DNA from: Agrobacterium sp. AGB01
GTDB taxonomy: Bacteria; Pseudomonadota; Alphaproteobacteria; Rhizobiales; Rhizobiaceae
DNA: 64,000 nucleotides
Direction of reading: 5' to 3'
NCBI RefSeq assembly: GCF_014851585.1
Contig: NZ_JACVAB010000010.1
Coordinates: 96,452 to 160,451 of the forward strand
The notes below the pieces were generated by a model. That model was not told where the DNA came from. It saw only the letters and a program-made list of their open reading frames with translations, and did not search any database. Each line of letters starts with the position of its first letter. Position 1 is the first letter of the stretch. This document shows positions 47,054 to 56,544 of this stretch, one piece after another. The position numbers and the translations under genes were made by a program.

Positions 47054-48101
47054 CATTCAGGCGAAACTCCAGCATCATATTTCGCTGAAGAAATGAGTGG
47101 TTGTCATCAGACACCAGAATGATGTGCGTGGCACCATCTGGCCCGGCGATCACATCCATTCCTTCCATATTGTCGATCTGGCTTTCCATGCCGGCCTCAA
47201 AGATCACAGGACCATCGAGAACTGCGCCCGGCTTGATAGTCGCACCTGGAATGCGGCGAATACGAACACCCACACCTTCGGCAAGGTTGAAGCGGCGTTC
47301 CAGCAATAGAAGATCACCATCGGGCAAAAACGCACTGTCGGTGACATCAAACGACGGATGGCGCGCAACCGTAAAAAGACCCTTGAGAGGGCCTTCCAGA
47401 ATGGCTCCGAGAAGATTGCCATCCTCATCGATACTCTTTTCAGCCACCACGACCAACGCCCCTTCCAGGGGCGAATTTGCGGGTGAAAGGCCAATCGCTT
47501 CCACACCGCCATTGGCACGCAATTCCCCCGATGGAATAAGATGCGGAATACGTTTGACGGGCCGTGACGTGGCGAAGCCGGGATCGGGATACACATCAAT
47601 CCGGTGGCGCTGCTCGTAACTGACGATAACCTGCCCATCCCGCAGAACCAGGCCTTCGGCATCCATTTCCATCTTGCGATGTGGTTCGCGCCCTGCGGCA
47701 TCCAGCATCGGTGTTATTTTAACGCCGGTGACACTGACGAGCTTTCCATCAGCATCGCGTTGGATTTGACCCGTCAGCCAGTGGCCGGTATCGAGAACCG
47801 CTACAAAATTGCGTCCATCCGGACGGAAACGTATGCTGGACATAGCGCCGAACAGCGGTTCGCGCGAGCTGAGCACCAGTCCGCCGACATATTCGAGCTT
47901 TCCGAAACGGGTCTCCTTGCCGCTGACCTTGAAGCCCTGCAACACCCGTGCACTGACAGGCGCGTCAACACTGTTTGCAGCAAAAACCGGCAGCGGCATG
48001 GATAATGCGACACTGGCGACTAGCGCCGCCAGGACGCCAGTCAGAGATGCCGTATTTTTTGTCTTGCTGTCGGTATAATACGTGCGCTGCTTATCCCGCA
48101 C
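47049..48101 (-). CDS. Secreted phytase-like esterase-domain protein
   Basis: About 350 residues: an N-terminal signal peptide (hydrophobic core [20 protein letters not shown]) and a beta-propeller-type domain of the 'esterase-like activity of phytase' family. [43 protein letters not shown] and [10 protein letters not shown] are typical. It is likely periplasmic; substrate unknown, possibly a phosphoester. The start is uncertain. GTG 48101 overlaps the end of cobT by 11 bases and suggests coupling; a TTG start 18 codons earlier would overlap further. It is the last gene of the cobS-cobT group. Confidence 0.78.
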   Translation of the reverse strand: MRDKQRTYYTDSKTKNTASLTGVLAALVASVALSMPLPVFAANSVDAPVSARVLQGFKVSGKETRFGKLEYVGGLVLSSREPLFGAMSSIRFRPDGRNFVAVLDTGHWLTGQIQRDADGKLVSVTGVKITPMLDAAGREPHRKMEMDAEGLVLRDGQVIVSYEQRHRIDVYPDPGFATSRPVKRIPHLIPSGELRANGGVEAIGLSPANSPLEGALVVVAEKSIDEDGNLLGAILEGPLKGLFTVARHPSFDVTDSAFLPDGDLLLLERRFNLAEGVGVRIRRIPGATIKPGAVLDGPVIFEAGMESQIDNMEGMDVIAGPDGATHIILVSDDNHSFLQRNMMLEFRLNE

Positions 48102-50004
48102 GGCGCGCTCGTCCGGAAGCCTTTGTCGTGCCCTGCTCCTCAAACAGAGAGGCAAGCTGTTCCGTCATCGCACCAGCAAGTTCATCCGCATCCACAATCG
48201 TCACCGCGCGGCGGTAATAACGTGTCACATCGTGACCGATACCAATGGCCAGCAACTCGACCGGCGACCGTGTCTCAATCTGCTCGATAACAGCGCGCAG
48301 ATGCCGCTCGAGATAATTGCCCGGATTGACCGACAATGTTGAATCGTCGACCGGCGCACCATCGGAAATCATCATCATGATCTTGCGCTGCTCAGGACGG
48401 CCGATCAGACGGTTATGCGCCCACATCAGCGCTTCGCCATCGATGTTTTCCTTCAGCAGGCCTTCACGCATCATCAGACCGAGATTGCGGCGTGAACGCC
48501 GCCATGGCGCATCGGCGCTCTTGTAGATGATGTGACGCAGATCGTTGAGACGACCCGGCGACGCGGGTTTGCCATTCGCAAGCCATTGCTCGCGCGACTG
48601 GCCGCCCTTCCAGGCCTTGGTGGTGAAACCGAGGATTTCGACCTTGACGCCAGAACGTTCCAGCGTCCGTGCCAGAATGTCGGCGCAGGTCGCAGCAACC
48701 GTAATCGGACGCCCCCGCATCGAACCGGAATTGTCGATGACAAGCGACACGACCGTGTCGCGGAACTTGGTGTCGCGTTCCTTTTTGAAGGACAATGGTT
48801 GCATCGGATCAATGATCAGACGCACCAGCCTTGCAGGGTCGAGGTAACCTTCTTCGAGATCAAAATCCCAGGAGCGGTTCTGCTGCGCCATCAGGCGGCG
48901 CTGCAAGCGGTTTGCGAGACGTCCGACAGCACCCTGCAAATGGGCAAGCTGTTTGTCGAGGAATGCGCGCAGCCGATCCAGTTCAGCCTCCTCGCACAGT
49001 TCTTCGGCAGGAATTTCTTCATCGAACTCCTGCGTGAAGATACGGTAGTCGACTTTCTCATTAAAATCGTCAAACGGACTGTTGGGGCGACGTGTTTCAC
49101 CCGGCGTTTCGGAGTCGTCTTCGAGATCGTCGGACATTTCGTCCTCCGACATCTCGGCGCCATCCATCTCGCCTTCTTCCATTTCTTCCTGTGAGGCTTC
49201 ACTGTCCTCGGCAGGGGCTGCATCAGAACCGGCTTCTTCTTCTACCTGCTCTTCTTCTGTCTCGTTGCTGCGTGGCTGATCTTCATCGCTCTGAGCTTCC
49301 TGATCATCTGCCTCATTATCAACATCGCCAAGATCTTCCGCCATCTGCATCGAGGTCAGCATATGACGCACGAGCTTTGCGAAAGCCTTCTGATCGTGAA
49401 TGGCCGAACCAAGATTATCGAGATCGACAGAGGCCTTTTCTTCAATGAAAGGACGCCACAGATCCAGAACCTTGCCTGCACTTGCCGGCGGTTTTTCACC
49501 GGTCAGACGTTCACGCACCAGCAAGGCCACAGCCTCGGCAATGGGTGCGTCATCCTGTTTCTCAATCGTCGAGAAATTAGCTTTAGAATATTTCTCCGTA
49601 TTCATGCTGCGAATGTTGGAGGCAACACCCGGCATGCGCAGCGAACCGATGGATTCGACACGCGCCTGTTCCACAGCATCAAAAATGACGCGCGCATCTG
49701 CACCCTGCGGTGCGAGGTTTGCGTGAATATCATTGTCGTGGCAGGCCAGTCGCAACGCCATGGAATCGCCAAGACCACGCGTGATGGCAATTTCCTGTGC
49801 CGTCGGCTTTTTGGAGATTTCCGGAAGACGCATACGTTCGCCAGCAAGACCCGGACGCTCATTGGCGAACACGACCTCAACCTGCGCACTGCCGGCCACG
49901 GACCGCACACTGCCGGCAATGGCATTGCGCAACGGCTCCGTATCGATCACCGTACCGCTTTTCGCTCTGGAATTATCGCCACGCATTGCCATGCTATTAC
50001 CCAT
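48091..50004 (-). CDS. cobT: Cobaltochelatase subunit CobT
   Basis: A 637-residue CobT of normal length. The N-terminal helical region precedes a long, strongly acidic low-complexity linker (about 220-305, rich in Glu, Asp and Met). A C-terminal von Willebrand A-type domain with the metal-site [10 protein letters not shown] follows. With CobS it forms the AAA+ motor that helps CobN insert cobalt into hydrogenobyrinate diamide in aerobic B12 synthesis. AGGTGA lies just before the ATG; starts at later Met codons are possible. It follows cobS by 140 bases. Confidence 0.93.
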   Translation of the reverse strand: MGNSMAMRGDNSRAKSGTVIDTEPLRNAIAGSVRSVAGSAQVEVVFANERPGLAGERMRLPEISKKPTAQEIAITRGLGDSMALRLACHDNDIHANLAPQGADARVIFDAVEQARVESIGSLRMPGVASNIRSMNTEKYSKANFSTIEKQDDAPIAEAVALLVRERLTGEKPPASAGKVLDLWRPFIEEKASVDLDNLGSAIHDQKAFAKLVRHMLTSMQMAEDLGDVDNEADDQEAQSDEDQPRSNETEEEQVEEEAGSDAAPAEDSEASQEEMEEGEMDGAEMSEDEMSDDLEDDSETPGETRRPNSPFDDFNEKVDYRIFTQEFDEEIPAEELCEEAELDRLRAFLDKQLAHLQGAVGRLANRLQRRLMAQQNRSWDFDLEEGYLDPARLVRLIIDPMQPLSFKKERDTKFRDTVVSLVIDNSGSMRGRPITVAATCADILARTLERSGVKVEILGFTTKAWKGGQSREQWLANGKPASPGRLNDLRHIIYKSADAPWRRSRRNLGLMMREGLLKENIDGEALMWAHNRLIGRPEQRKIMMMISDGAPVDDSTLSVNPGNYLERHLRAVIEQIETRSPVELLAIGIGHDVTRYYRRAVTIVDADELAGAMTEQLASLFEEQGTTKASGRARRAG

Positions 50005-50143
50005 TCACCTGAGAAGCCCCGCCCCCCGCACGCCGTGACAGCAAAACCGTCACACAGTTTCACGTGGCATGCCATAAGGGGCGTAAAGCATTCTCATCCC
50101 TTGATAATCCGAATGTTCGATCAACCCTCAAAGAGGGGTGGTC

Positions 50144-51133
50144 TCACGCGGAGAGAACGATGTTTGCTGCACTCTCTTTCAGCTCAACGCCAAAGGCGCG
50201 CTGATAAAGTTCGGCAACCAGAGTGCGCTCAAGTTCGTCGCACTTGTTAAGGAACGTCACGCGGAAAGCAAAGGCGACATCGCCAAAGATTTCAGCATTT
50301 TCTCCCCAGGTAATCACAGTACGTGGGCTCATGACGGTCGAAAGGTCGCCATTGACGAAGGACGAACGCGTGAGATCGGCCAGACGCACCATCTTGGAAG
50401 CGGTTTCGCGGCCTTCCTTGGTGTTCAGCTTCTTCACCTTGGCAACAACGATATCAACTTCCTTGTCATGCGGCAGGTAGTTCAGCGTCGTGACGATAGA
50501 CCAGCGGTCCATCTGTGCCTGGTTGATCTGCTGCGTGCCATGGTAAAGACCGGTAGTATCACCAAGGCCAACCGTGTTGGCGGTTGCGAAAATGCGGAAT
50601 GCAGGATGAGGACGGATAACGCGGCTCTGGTCGAGCAGCGTCAGGCGACCGGAGGATTCCAGAACGCGCTGAATAACGAACATCACGTCGGGACGACCGG
50701 CATCGTATTCATCGAACACAAGCGCAACATTGTGCTGGTAAGCCCAAGGCAGAATGCCGTCCTTGAATTCGGTAACCTGCTTGCCGTCCTTCAGAACGAT
50801 GGCGTCCTTGCCGACGAGGTCGATACGGCTGACATGGCTGTCGAGGTTGATACGGACGCATGGCCAGTTCAGGCGCGCAGCAACCTGCTCGATATGCGTG
50901 GACTTACCCGTGCCGTGGAAACCGGACACCATGACACGGCGGTTGTGAGCAAAACCCGCAAGGATTGCCAGCGTCGTCTCGCGGTCAAAAAGGTAATCCG
51001 GGTCCAGATCCGGTACATAGGCATCGCCCTGGCTATAGGCAGGCACGACCAGATCGGTATCAATACCAAAAACATCCCGAACAGAAACGGTTGTGTCCGG
51101 CAGGTTGGAAATATCAAGATCAATTTTGCTCAT
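50144..51133 (-). CDS. cobS: Cobaltochelatase subunit CobS
   Basis: A 329-residue AAA+ ATPase of the MoxR-like group. Walker A is GFHGTGKST (71-79), Walker B is [12 protein letters not shown], and the sensor region reads [14 protein letters not shown]. It partners CobT in ATP-driven cobalt insertion. The start MSKIDLDIS follows GGAG by 5 bases; a 14-codon upstream extension is non-homologous. It lies directly downstream of a J-domain gene, as in Brucella relatives. Confidence 0.95.
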   Translation of the reverse strand: MSKIDLDISNLPDTTVSVRDVFGIDTDLVVPAYSQGDAYVPDLDPDYLFDRETTLAILAGFAHNRRVMVSGFHGTGKSTHIEQVAARLNWPCVRINLDSHVSRIDLVGKDAIVLKDGKQVTEFKDGILPWAYQHNVALVFDEYDAGRPDVMFVIQRVLESSGRLTLLDQSRVIRPHPAFRIFATANTVGLGDTTGLYHGTQQINQAQMDRWSIVTTLNYLPHDKEVDIVVAKVKKLNTKEGRETASKMVRLADLTRSSFVNGDLSTVMSPRTVITWGENAEIFGDVAFAFRVTFLNKCDELERTLVAELYQRAFGVELKESAANIVLSA

Positions 51134-51211
51134 CACGTCTCCAAGGCGGGTAGCAAGCACCCAACCACATATCATCAGGCAATTATCAAGCGAGTTTAAG
51201 GTTCGCAGACC

Positions 51212-51841
51212 CTAACAGAAACCAGACTGCTTTAACAATTGATACGCTTGAATAACAGTCCGAAAACGCTCTTCCGAACCGCGATCGCCACCATTAGCAT
51301 CAGGATGGTGCTTTTTGACAAGTTCCTTGTAGCGGCGCTTGATTTCATCCTGGGTTGCACTGGCTGCCAGACCAAGCGTATCAAAAGCCTGGGCTTCCAG
51401 TGTTTTCAACTTGCGGTTCTGCTGGAACCGTTGTCCGCCGCTACGCGCGCCACCGGAGCCGGTAAAACCAAACGGGTCGCGAATACGTGCATTTGCGCCG
51501 GCAGCGCCTGATTTCAGCGTGGAATGCAAAGGGCTATCGCGGGCGGTCTTGTTGACCCCAACCGTCCAGGTCGGACGATGACCGGTAATCGCCTCTTTCT
51601 GGTAACGCGCAATATCGCTATCAGACAGGCCAGAGAAGTAGTTATAACCCTTGTTATACTCCTTCACATGCTCGAAACAGAACATGAAGAATTGCCCCTC
51701 GGCGTTGCGGCCGACGGGTGCACGATGGGCACCAGGGCGCTCGCAGCCGTCCCATTGACAGGTAGGAGCTTGAACCTCCTGCTGACTGTCCTTTTTCCGG
51801 CGCGTGCGGATGCGATCAAAGTATTTCGAATCCAGTTTCAT
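51212..51841 (-). CDS. C-terminal J-domain protein
   Basis: A 209-residue protein with a J domain at its C-terminus (about 145-205: AFDTLGLAASATQDEIKRRY and the HPD motif in KKHHPDANGG). The N-terminal half has two Cys-containing segments (APTCQWDGCERPG and FFMFCFEHVKEYN), which could bind zinc. It would stimulate DnaK ATPase on unknown clients. Conserved next to cobS in rhizobia. The start MKLDSKYFDRIRT is chosen on homology; an upstream extension exists. It is divergent from bolA. Confidence 0.85.
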   Translation of the reverse strand: MKLDSKYFDRIRTRRKKDSQQEVQAPTCQWDGCERPGAHRAPVGRNAEGQFFMFCFEHVKEYNKGYNYFSGLSDSDIARYQKEAITGHRPTWTVGVNKTARDSPLHSTLKSGAAGANARIRDPFGFTGSGGARSGGQRFQQNRKLKTLEAQAFDTLGLAASATQDEIKRRYKELVKKHHPDANGGDRGSEERFRTVIQAYQLLKQSGFC

Positions 51842-51940
51842 GATAGCCTGATTATGGGGTACGCAAAGGTACACAACAAGAATTGACAAACAGGAATGTT
51901 GCTGGCTTTTAAAGAGCCCCTTTTAGAATGGAATGAGACG

Positions 51941-52222
51941 ATGTCACTGACCGCCCGCATAGAAAAAAAACTGAACGACGCTTTCGCACCGCAACGCCTT
52001 GCCGTCATCAATGAGAGCGGTAAACACGCAGGCCACCAGCCAGGAATGACCGGGGATGGGGAAACCCATATGCGTATCCAGATAGTGTCAGAAAGCTTTT
52101 CCGGCAAGTCTCGCATCGACCGCCACCGGGCAATTAATGCCCTGTTGCAGCCTGAACTGGACGAAGGTTTGCATGCTCTCGCCATCGAAGCTGCGGCACC
52201 GGGAGAACCCACCCGCTTTTAA
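51941..52222 (+). CDS. bolA: BolA-family protein
   Basis: A 93-residue BolA protein. The conserved His lies in ESGKHAGHQPG, THMRIQIVSESFSGKSRIDRHR is the class II KH-like core with the FxG segment, and ALAIEAAAPGE ends the fold. BolA proteins bind monothiol glutaredoxins and iron-sulfur clusters and can act as transcription factors. The start MSLTARIEK is preferred over an upstream ATG. The divergent order with the J-domain gene is typical of rhizobia. Confidence 0.88.
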   Translation: MSLTARIEKKLNDAFAPQRLAVINESGKHAGHQPGMTGDGETHMRIQIVSESFSGKSRIDRHRAINALLQPELDEGLHALAIEAAAPGEPTRF

Positions 52223-52253
52223 GATATGTGGCCGTCAATCTGAGCAGCAGCAG

Positions 52254-52282
52254 GATTGGCATCGTAAGACACGATGCCAATC
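52254..52282. terminator. Stem-loop between bolA and aroB
   Basis: GATTGGCATCGT and ACGATGCCAATC form a perfect 12-bp stem around a 5-base loop, midway between convergent stops. It has no U run on either strand. Confidence 0.6.
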
Positions 52283-52291
52283 TCAAAAACA

Positions 52292-53425
52292 TCAAGCCGG
52301 ATGTTTTTCTTTCAGGAAGGATTCGACTTCGGAGGCGGCAACATTATCCGCAACGAAGGACTGGCCAATACCATGGGTCAGGATAAAGGTAAGCTTGCCG
52401 CTTTTGACCTTCTTGTCCTGTGCAATCGCCGCCATCAGCATTTCAACCGGTGGCAGGGTGCCGGGAATTTCATTCATCGAAACAGGCAGGCCAACCGCTT
52501 TCAGATGTGCCTCGACCCGCTTTGCGTCATCCGGGCTCGCCAGATTGACCCGCGACGAGAACTGGTGCGCAAGAACCATGCCGATGGCAACACCTTCGCC
52601 GTGCACCAGACGTTTGCTGTCATATTCAGTTGCCGCTTCCAGCGCATGTCCGAAAGTATGACCGAGATTGAGCAATGCGCGACGTCCGTTCTCGAATTCA
52701 TCTTCGACAACCACATCGGATTTTGCCTGGCAGCTGGTGGCAATGGCTTCAATGCGCGCCGGACCACCGGCAAAAACCTCCTGCCAATTTTTCTCAAGCC
52801 ACTCGAAGAAATCCGGTTTGTCGATAAGGCCGTATTTGACCACTTCCGCATAACCGGCGCGGAATTCGCGCTTGCTCAACGTATCGAGCACCGAGGAATC
52901 CGCCAGAACCAGATCCGGCTGATGAAACACACCAACAAGGTTTTTGCCGTGACGGGTGTTGATGCCGGTTTTGCCACCGACCGACGAATCCACCTGTGAC
53001 AGCAGCGTGGTCGGTATCTGTACAAACCGCACACCACGCCGCACTGTGCCGGCGGCAAAGCCAGTCAGATCACCGATTACACCACCGCCCAAGGCAATGA
53101 CTGCATCATTACGTTCAATGCGTGCCTCAAGAATGAGGTCGCAGACTGCCATGTAATGTTCGAAGCTCTTGGTCTTCTCGCCAGCTGGCAGGGTCAGGGA
53201 AACGGCCTCAATGCCATCGGTCTGCAGGCTGTCCATCACCATATCAAGGTAAAGCGGTGCGACATGTTCATCCGTGATGATCGCCGCACGGCGCCCTTTG
53301 AGACGCGAAGAAATTTCTCCGCCAGCCTTGGACATCAGACCTGGCCCGATGAGAATGTCGTAAGCGCGCCCTACCAACGGCACATGCACGCGCCGCTCCT
53401 GCGATGATCCTGTCGAGGTCGTCAT
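52292..53425 (-). CDS. aroB: 3-dehydroquinate synthase
   Basis: A 377-residue AroB of normal length. The NAD-binding GGGVIGDLTGFAAGTVRRG and the metal/substrate region RAGYAEVVKYGLI, with LNLGHTFGHALE (zinc His), are intact. It cyclises DAHP to 3-dehydroquinate in the shikimate pathway. It overlaps aroK by 4 bases (ATGA), giving the standard aroK-aroB operon. Confidence 0.95.
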   Translation of the reverse strand: MTTSTGSSQERRVHVPLVGRAYDILIGPGLMSKAGGEISSRLKGRRAAIITDEHVAPLYLDMVMDSLQTDGIEAVSLTLPAGEKTKSFEHYMAVCDLILEARIERNDAVIALGGGVIGDLTGFAAGTVRRGVRFVQIPTTLLSQVDSSVGGKTGINTRHGKNLVGVFHQPDLVLADSSVLDTLSKREFRAGYAEVVKYGLIDKPDFFEWLEKNWQEVFAGGPARIEAIATSCQAKSDVVVEDEFENGRRALLNLGHTFGHALEAATEYDSKRLVHGEGVAIGMVLAHQFSSRVNLASPDDAKRVEAHLKAVGLPVSMNEIPGTLPPVEMLMAAIAQDKKVKSGKLTFILTHGIGQSFVADNVAASEVESFLKEKHPA

Positions 53426-54027
53426 GATTTGGCATTTCCATTCTTGGAGGTAGCGAGGTCACGTCCGGCCACTGCGGCCAGAACCTCAGTCACAATGATA
53501 TCTTTACCCACATCGCGGGATTCGATGACCAAATCAGCCTCGGCATAGATCGGGTATCTCTTTATCATCAGGTTTTCGAGCGTGGCTTTTGGGTTCTCAG
53601 TTTTCAACAACGGCCGATGATCGCGCTTGTTGACGCGCTCCCACAATACATCCAGATCAGCCCTCAGCCACAGAGAAAGACCGGCGTTCTTGATATGATT
53701 GCGAGTAACCTCGTTGATAAATGCGCCGCCGCCTGTCGAAACCACCTTAGGGCCACCGCGCAAAAGCCTTCTGATGACACGAGCCTCAAGTGCACGGAAT
53801 TCGTTTTCGCCGTATTTTGCAAACAGGTCAGTGATCGTCATGCGCGATACGCGCTCGATCTCCGCATCCGTATCGACAAAAGTAACGCCAAGTTGCTGCG
53901 CGACCAGACGGCCGATCGCGGATTTACCAGCGCCCATAAGACCGACAAAGACGATATTGCGTCTTCCGAGCTTCGCCCGTGCTTCCTCAGCAAGCGTGGG
54001 AACGGGAAATGTGAAAGATTCGCTCAT
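53422..54027 (-). CDS. aroK: Shikimate kinase
   Basis: About 201 residues from MSESFTFPVP. Walker A is GLMGAGKSAIG, the shikimate-binding DTDAEIE follows, and STGGGAF and RPLL complete the kinase pattern. It phosphorylates shikimate at O3. The open frame extends 31 codons 5' (to 54120), but that part has no ribosome site and does not fit the family; the chosen ATG also has only a weak one, so the start is moderately certain. Coupled to aroB by ATGA. Confidence 0.9.
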   Translation of the reverse strand: MSESFTFPVPTLAEEARAKLGRRNIVFVGLMGAGKSAIGRLVAQQLGVTFVDTDAEIERVSRMTITDLFAKYGENEFRALEARVIRRLLRGGPKVVSTGGGAFINEVTRNHIKNAGLSLWLRADLDVLWERVNKRDHRPLLKTENPKATLENLMIKRYPIYAEADLVIESRDVGKDIIVTEVLAAVAGRDLATSKNGNAKS

Positions 54028-54223
54028 TAATGTGCAGGTCCGGTTCGATTCCGGTATCTGCAAATGTTTAGCCAGCGTCAAGAGATATTCCTTATGGCTC
54101 AGGCTAAAAGCCTCAGACATTAACGGTCAAAGATTGAACGCGTCTGGTTGCCCTTTGCTTTCATCTTTTGCATATGGGACAAGACAAACCCAATCTGGCA
54201 CAGCAATGATAGATGGAGGGCCA

Positions 54224-54376
54224 ATGCCAACCCTGTTCCGCTTTTTGTTTATCTGCGCCGCCATTGTCGGAATTGTTTACGGATCCATGGTTTCACTTGT
54301 GATGCTGGTTGAACCCCGAGAACGCGATATAACCGTGCGCATTCCTTCCGAGCGCCTTAACCCGCCGGTCCAGTGA
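54224..54376 (+). CDS. 50-residue membrane protein upstream of xerD
   Basis: A short gene with a good ribosome site (GGAGG, about 5 bases before the ATG). One helix ([20 protein letters not shown]) is followed by a conserved-looking polar tail, [20 protein letters not shown]. Small proteins of this kind sit between aroK and xerD in rhizobia and are often misannotated. It is only 16 bases ahead of xerD, so they are probably cotranscribed. Function unknown. Confidence 0.72.
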   Translation: MPTLFRFLFICAAIVGIVYGSMVSLVMLVEPRERDITVRIPSERLNPPVQ

Positions 54377-54392
54377 GACCAAGAGACCGCCA

Positions 54393-55337
54393 ATGAGCAA
54401 GATGGACAGTGCCCGTCTGGAAAGTTTCCTGGAAATGATGAGCGCGGAACGGGGCGCGGCTGACAATACGCTTCAATCCTATGAACGTGATCTTTCCGAC
54501 CTCTGGCAGTTTCTGATCGATAACGGCACTTCGCTGATGCAGGCGCAGCAGAGCGACCTTTCAGCCTATCTTTCTCATCTTGCCACACTTGGCTTTGCCG
54601 CCTCGTCACAAGCACGCCACCTGTCCAGCATGCGCCAGTTCTACAAATTTCTGTATGCCGAGGGTCTGCGCGACGATGACCCGACCAGCATCCTCGACGC
54701 ACCAAAGAAAACAACGCCGCTGCCCAAAATCATGAGTGTGGCCGATGTGAATCGCCTTTTACAGCAGGCCTCAGCTGAGGCAGAGCAAGAAGGACCGGGG
54801 CAGCTTTCGCGGTTGCGCATGCGTGTTCTTCTGGAACTGCTTTATGCCACCGGCATGCGCGTCAGCGAACTTGTATCTCTGCCGCTCACGGCATTGGCAC
54901 AAAAAGAGCGGTTCTTGTCGATCCGCGGCAAGGGCAACAAAGAGCGGCTGGTCCTGCTTTCGCGCACGGCAATGGACGCGATGTCAGCCTATGGCAGCGC
55001 CCTAAAGGCCAATAGCGACCCGAAAAACGAAAATCCCTGGCTTTTTCCTTCTTATGGTAAATCGGGCCACTTGCCGCGTCAGGTATTCGCCCGTGACCTG
55101 AAAGATATTGCCATTCGTGCCGGTATAAACCCTTCTGCGATATCGCCACACGTCATGCGACACGCCTTTGCCAGCCATCTTTTGCAAAATGGCGCCGATC
55201 TGCGTGCGGTACAGGAATTGTTGGGTCATTCCGACATTGCAACGACACAAATCTATACACATGTACTGGAAGAACGCCTGCAAGAACTGGTACAAACACA
55301 CCACCCCCTTGCCAAACAGGGCAAAAAACACGATTAG
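54393..55337 (+). CDS. xerD: Tyrosine recombinase XerD
   Basis: A 314-residue chromosome-dimer recombinase. The N-terminal SAM-like core-binding domain (about 6-95) precedes a catalytic domain with the full set: Arg156 (TGMRVSEL), Lys180 (RGKGNKER), His253 and Arg256 (HVMRHAF), His279 (LLGHSDI) and nucleophile Tyr288 (QIYTHV). It acts with XerC at dif and FtsK. The housekeeping setting beside aroK and accA, and the absence of phage genes, argue against an integrase role. Confidence 0.93.
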   Translation: MSKMDSARLESFLEMMSAERGAADNTLQSYERDLSDLWQFLIDNGTSLMQAQQSDLSAYLSHLATLGFAASSQARHLSSMRQFYKFLYAEGLRDDDPTSILDAPKKTTPLPKIMSVADVNRLLQQASAEAEQEGPGQLSRLRMRVLLELLYATGMRVSELVSLPLTALAQKERFLSIRGKGNKERLVLLSRTAMDAMSAYGSALKANSDPKNENPWLFPSYGKSGHLPRQVFARDLKDIAIRAGINPSAISPHVMRHAFASHLLQNGADLRAVQELLGHSDIATTQIYTHVLEERLQELVQTHHPLAKQGKKHD

Positions 55338-55400
55338 AGCCTGCGGAACCGCCGGTAAGGACCGGATAAACCTTGGGCAAAACGATCGGAAACGGATCTC

Positions 55401-56354
55401 ATGCACAACTACCTCGACTTCGAAAAACCAATCTCCGACCTTGAAGGCAAAATCATAGAGCTGAAAAAGCTCGCCACCGAGGACGAGAGTATAGACACCT
55501 CGGAGGAGATCACCCGTCTGGAAAGCCGTGTTCAGGATGCGATGCAGGACATCTATTCCAAGCTGAACCCCTGGCAGAAGACGCAGGTAGCACGCCACCC
55601 GCAGCGTCCGCATTTCGTGGACTATGCAACTGCGCTGTTTACCGACTTCACACCATTGGCGGGCGACCGCAAGTTTTCGGAAGATGCCGCCATTCAGGCA
55701 GGCCTCGGTCGCTTTAATGGCCAGCCGGTTGCCATTATCGGTCAGGAAAAAGGCAACGATACCAAGTCGCGCCTCAAGCACAATTTCGGCAGCCCGCGCC
55801 CAGAGGGTTACCGCAAGGCTATCCGCGTGCTGGAACTGGCTGATCGCTTCTCGCTTCCGGTCATTACACTGATCGATACCGCAGGCGCTTATCCCGGCGT
55901 TGGCGCCGAAGAGCGCGGACAGGCCGAAGCCATCGCTCGCTCGACCGAAATGTGCCTCAACGTCAAGGTCCCGATCGTCTCGGTTGTTATTGGCGAAGGT
56001 GGTTCGGGCGGCGCCATTGCCATTGCAACGGGCAACCGCGTGTACATGCTTGAGCACGCAATCTATTCGGTGATTTCACCTGAAGGTGCAGCATCCATTC
56101 TCTGGCGCGATTCCACCCGTGCAAAGGAAGCCGCCACCAACATGAAGATCACCTCGGAAGATCTGAAGTCGCTGGGCGTTATCGACGGCATCATTCCAGA
56201 GCCAATTGGCGGCGCACATCGTGATCCTTCCAAGGTCATCACCGCGACCGGTGACGTGATCAACAAGGCACTTTCTGACCTGTCGTCCCATTCTGCCAAC
56301 CAAATCCGTGCGGAACGCCGCCAGAAATTCCTCGATATCGGCAGAAATCTCTGA
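55401..56354 (+). CDS. accA: Acetyl-CoA carboxylase carboxyltransferase subunit alpha
   Basis: A 317-residue AccA of normal length. The N-terminal helix pair (DFEKPISDLEGKIIELKKLA) is followed by the crotonase-like core with LIDTAGAYPGVGAEERGQ, GEGGSGGAIAIATGN and VISPEGAASILWRD. With AccD it transfers carboxyl to acetyl-CoA in the first step of fatty acid synthesis. It follows xerD by 63 bases. Confidence 0.96.
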   Translation: MHNYLDFEKPISDLEGKIIELKKLATEDESIDTSEEITRLESRVQDAMQDIYSKLNPWQKTQVARHPQRPHFVDYATALFTDFTPLAGDRKFSEDAAIQAGLGRFNGQPVAIIGQEKGNDTKSRLKHNFGSPRPEGYRKAIRVLELADRFSLPVITLIDTAGAYPGVGAEERGQAEAIARSTEMCLNVKVPIVSVVIGEGGSGGAIAIATGNRVYMLEHAIYSVISPEGAASILWRDSTRAKEAATNMKITSEDLKSLGVIDGIIPEPIGGAHRDPSKVITATGDVINKALSDLSSHSANQIRAERRQKFLDIGRNL

Positions 56355-56373
56355 TTATGTCCGCATTACCAGC

Positions 56374-56400
56374 GAATATGGCCTAAACTAGGCCATATTC
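56374..56400. terminator. Perfect 12-bp stem-loop after accA
   Basis: GAATATGGCCTA and TAGGCCATATTC pair perfectly around a 3-base loop, 20 bases after the accA stop. There is no U run. Possible 3'-end structure or protein-binding palindrome. Confidence 0.5.
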
Positions 56401-56544
56401 TGATCACAGACATGTGTGCGACGGAGGCAACCGGGGTGGATTGCCGATCAGTTAAGAACATGTAAACGGTTAACGCTGTATTTTAAATGACATGCTGTTG
56501 ACGGAACAACGCCAACGGCGGCTTGTTTTTTCGGATCGATCTTC

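Noticed and set aside
54393..55337. xerD as a phage or island integrase
   Set aside because: All residues and the housekeeping setting match chromosomal XerD; no mobile genes adjoin it.
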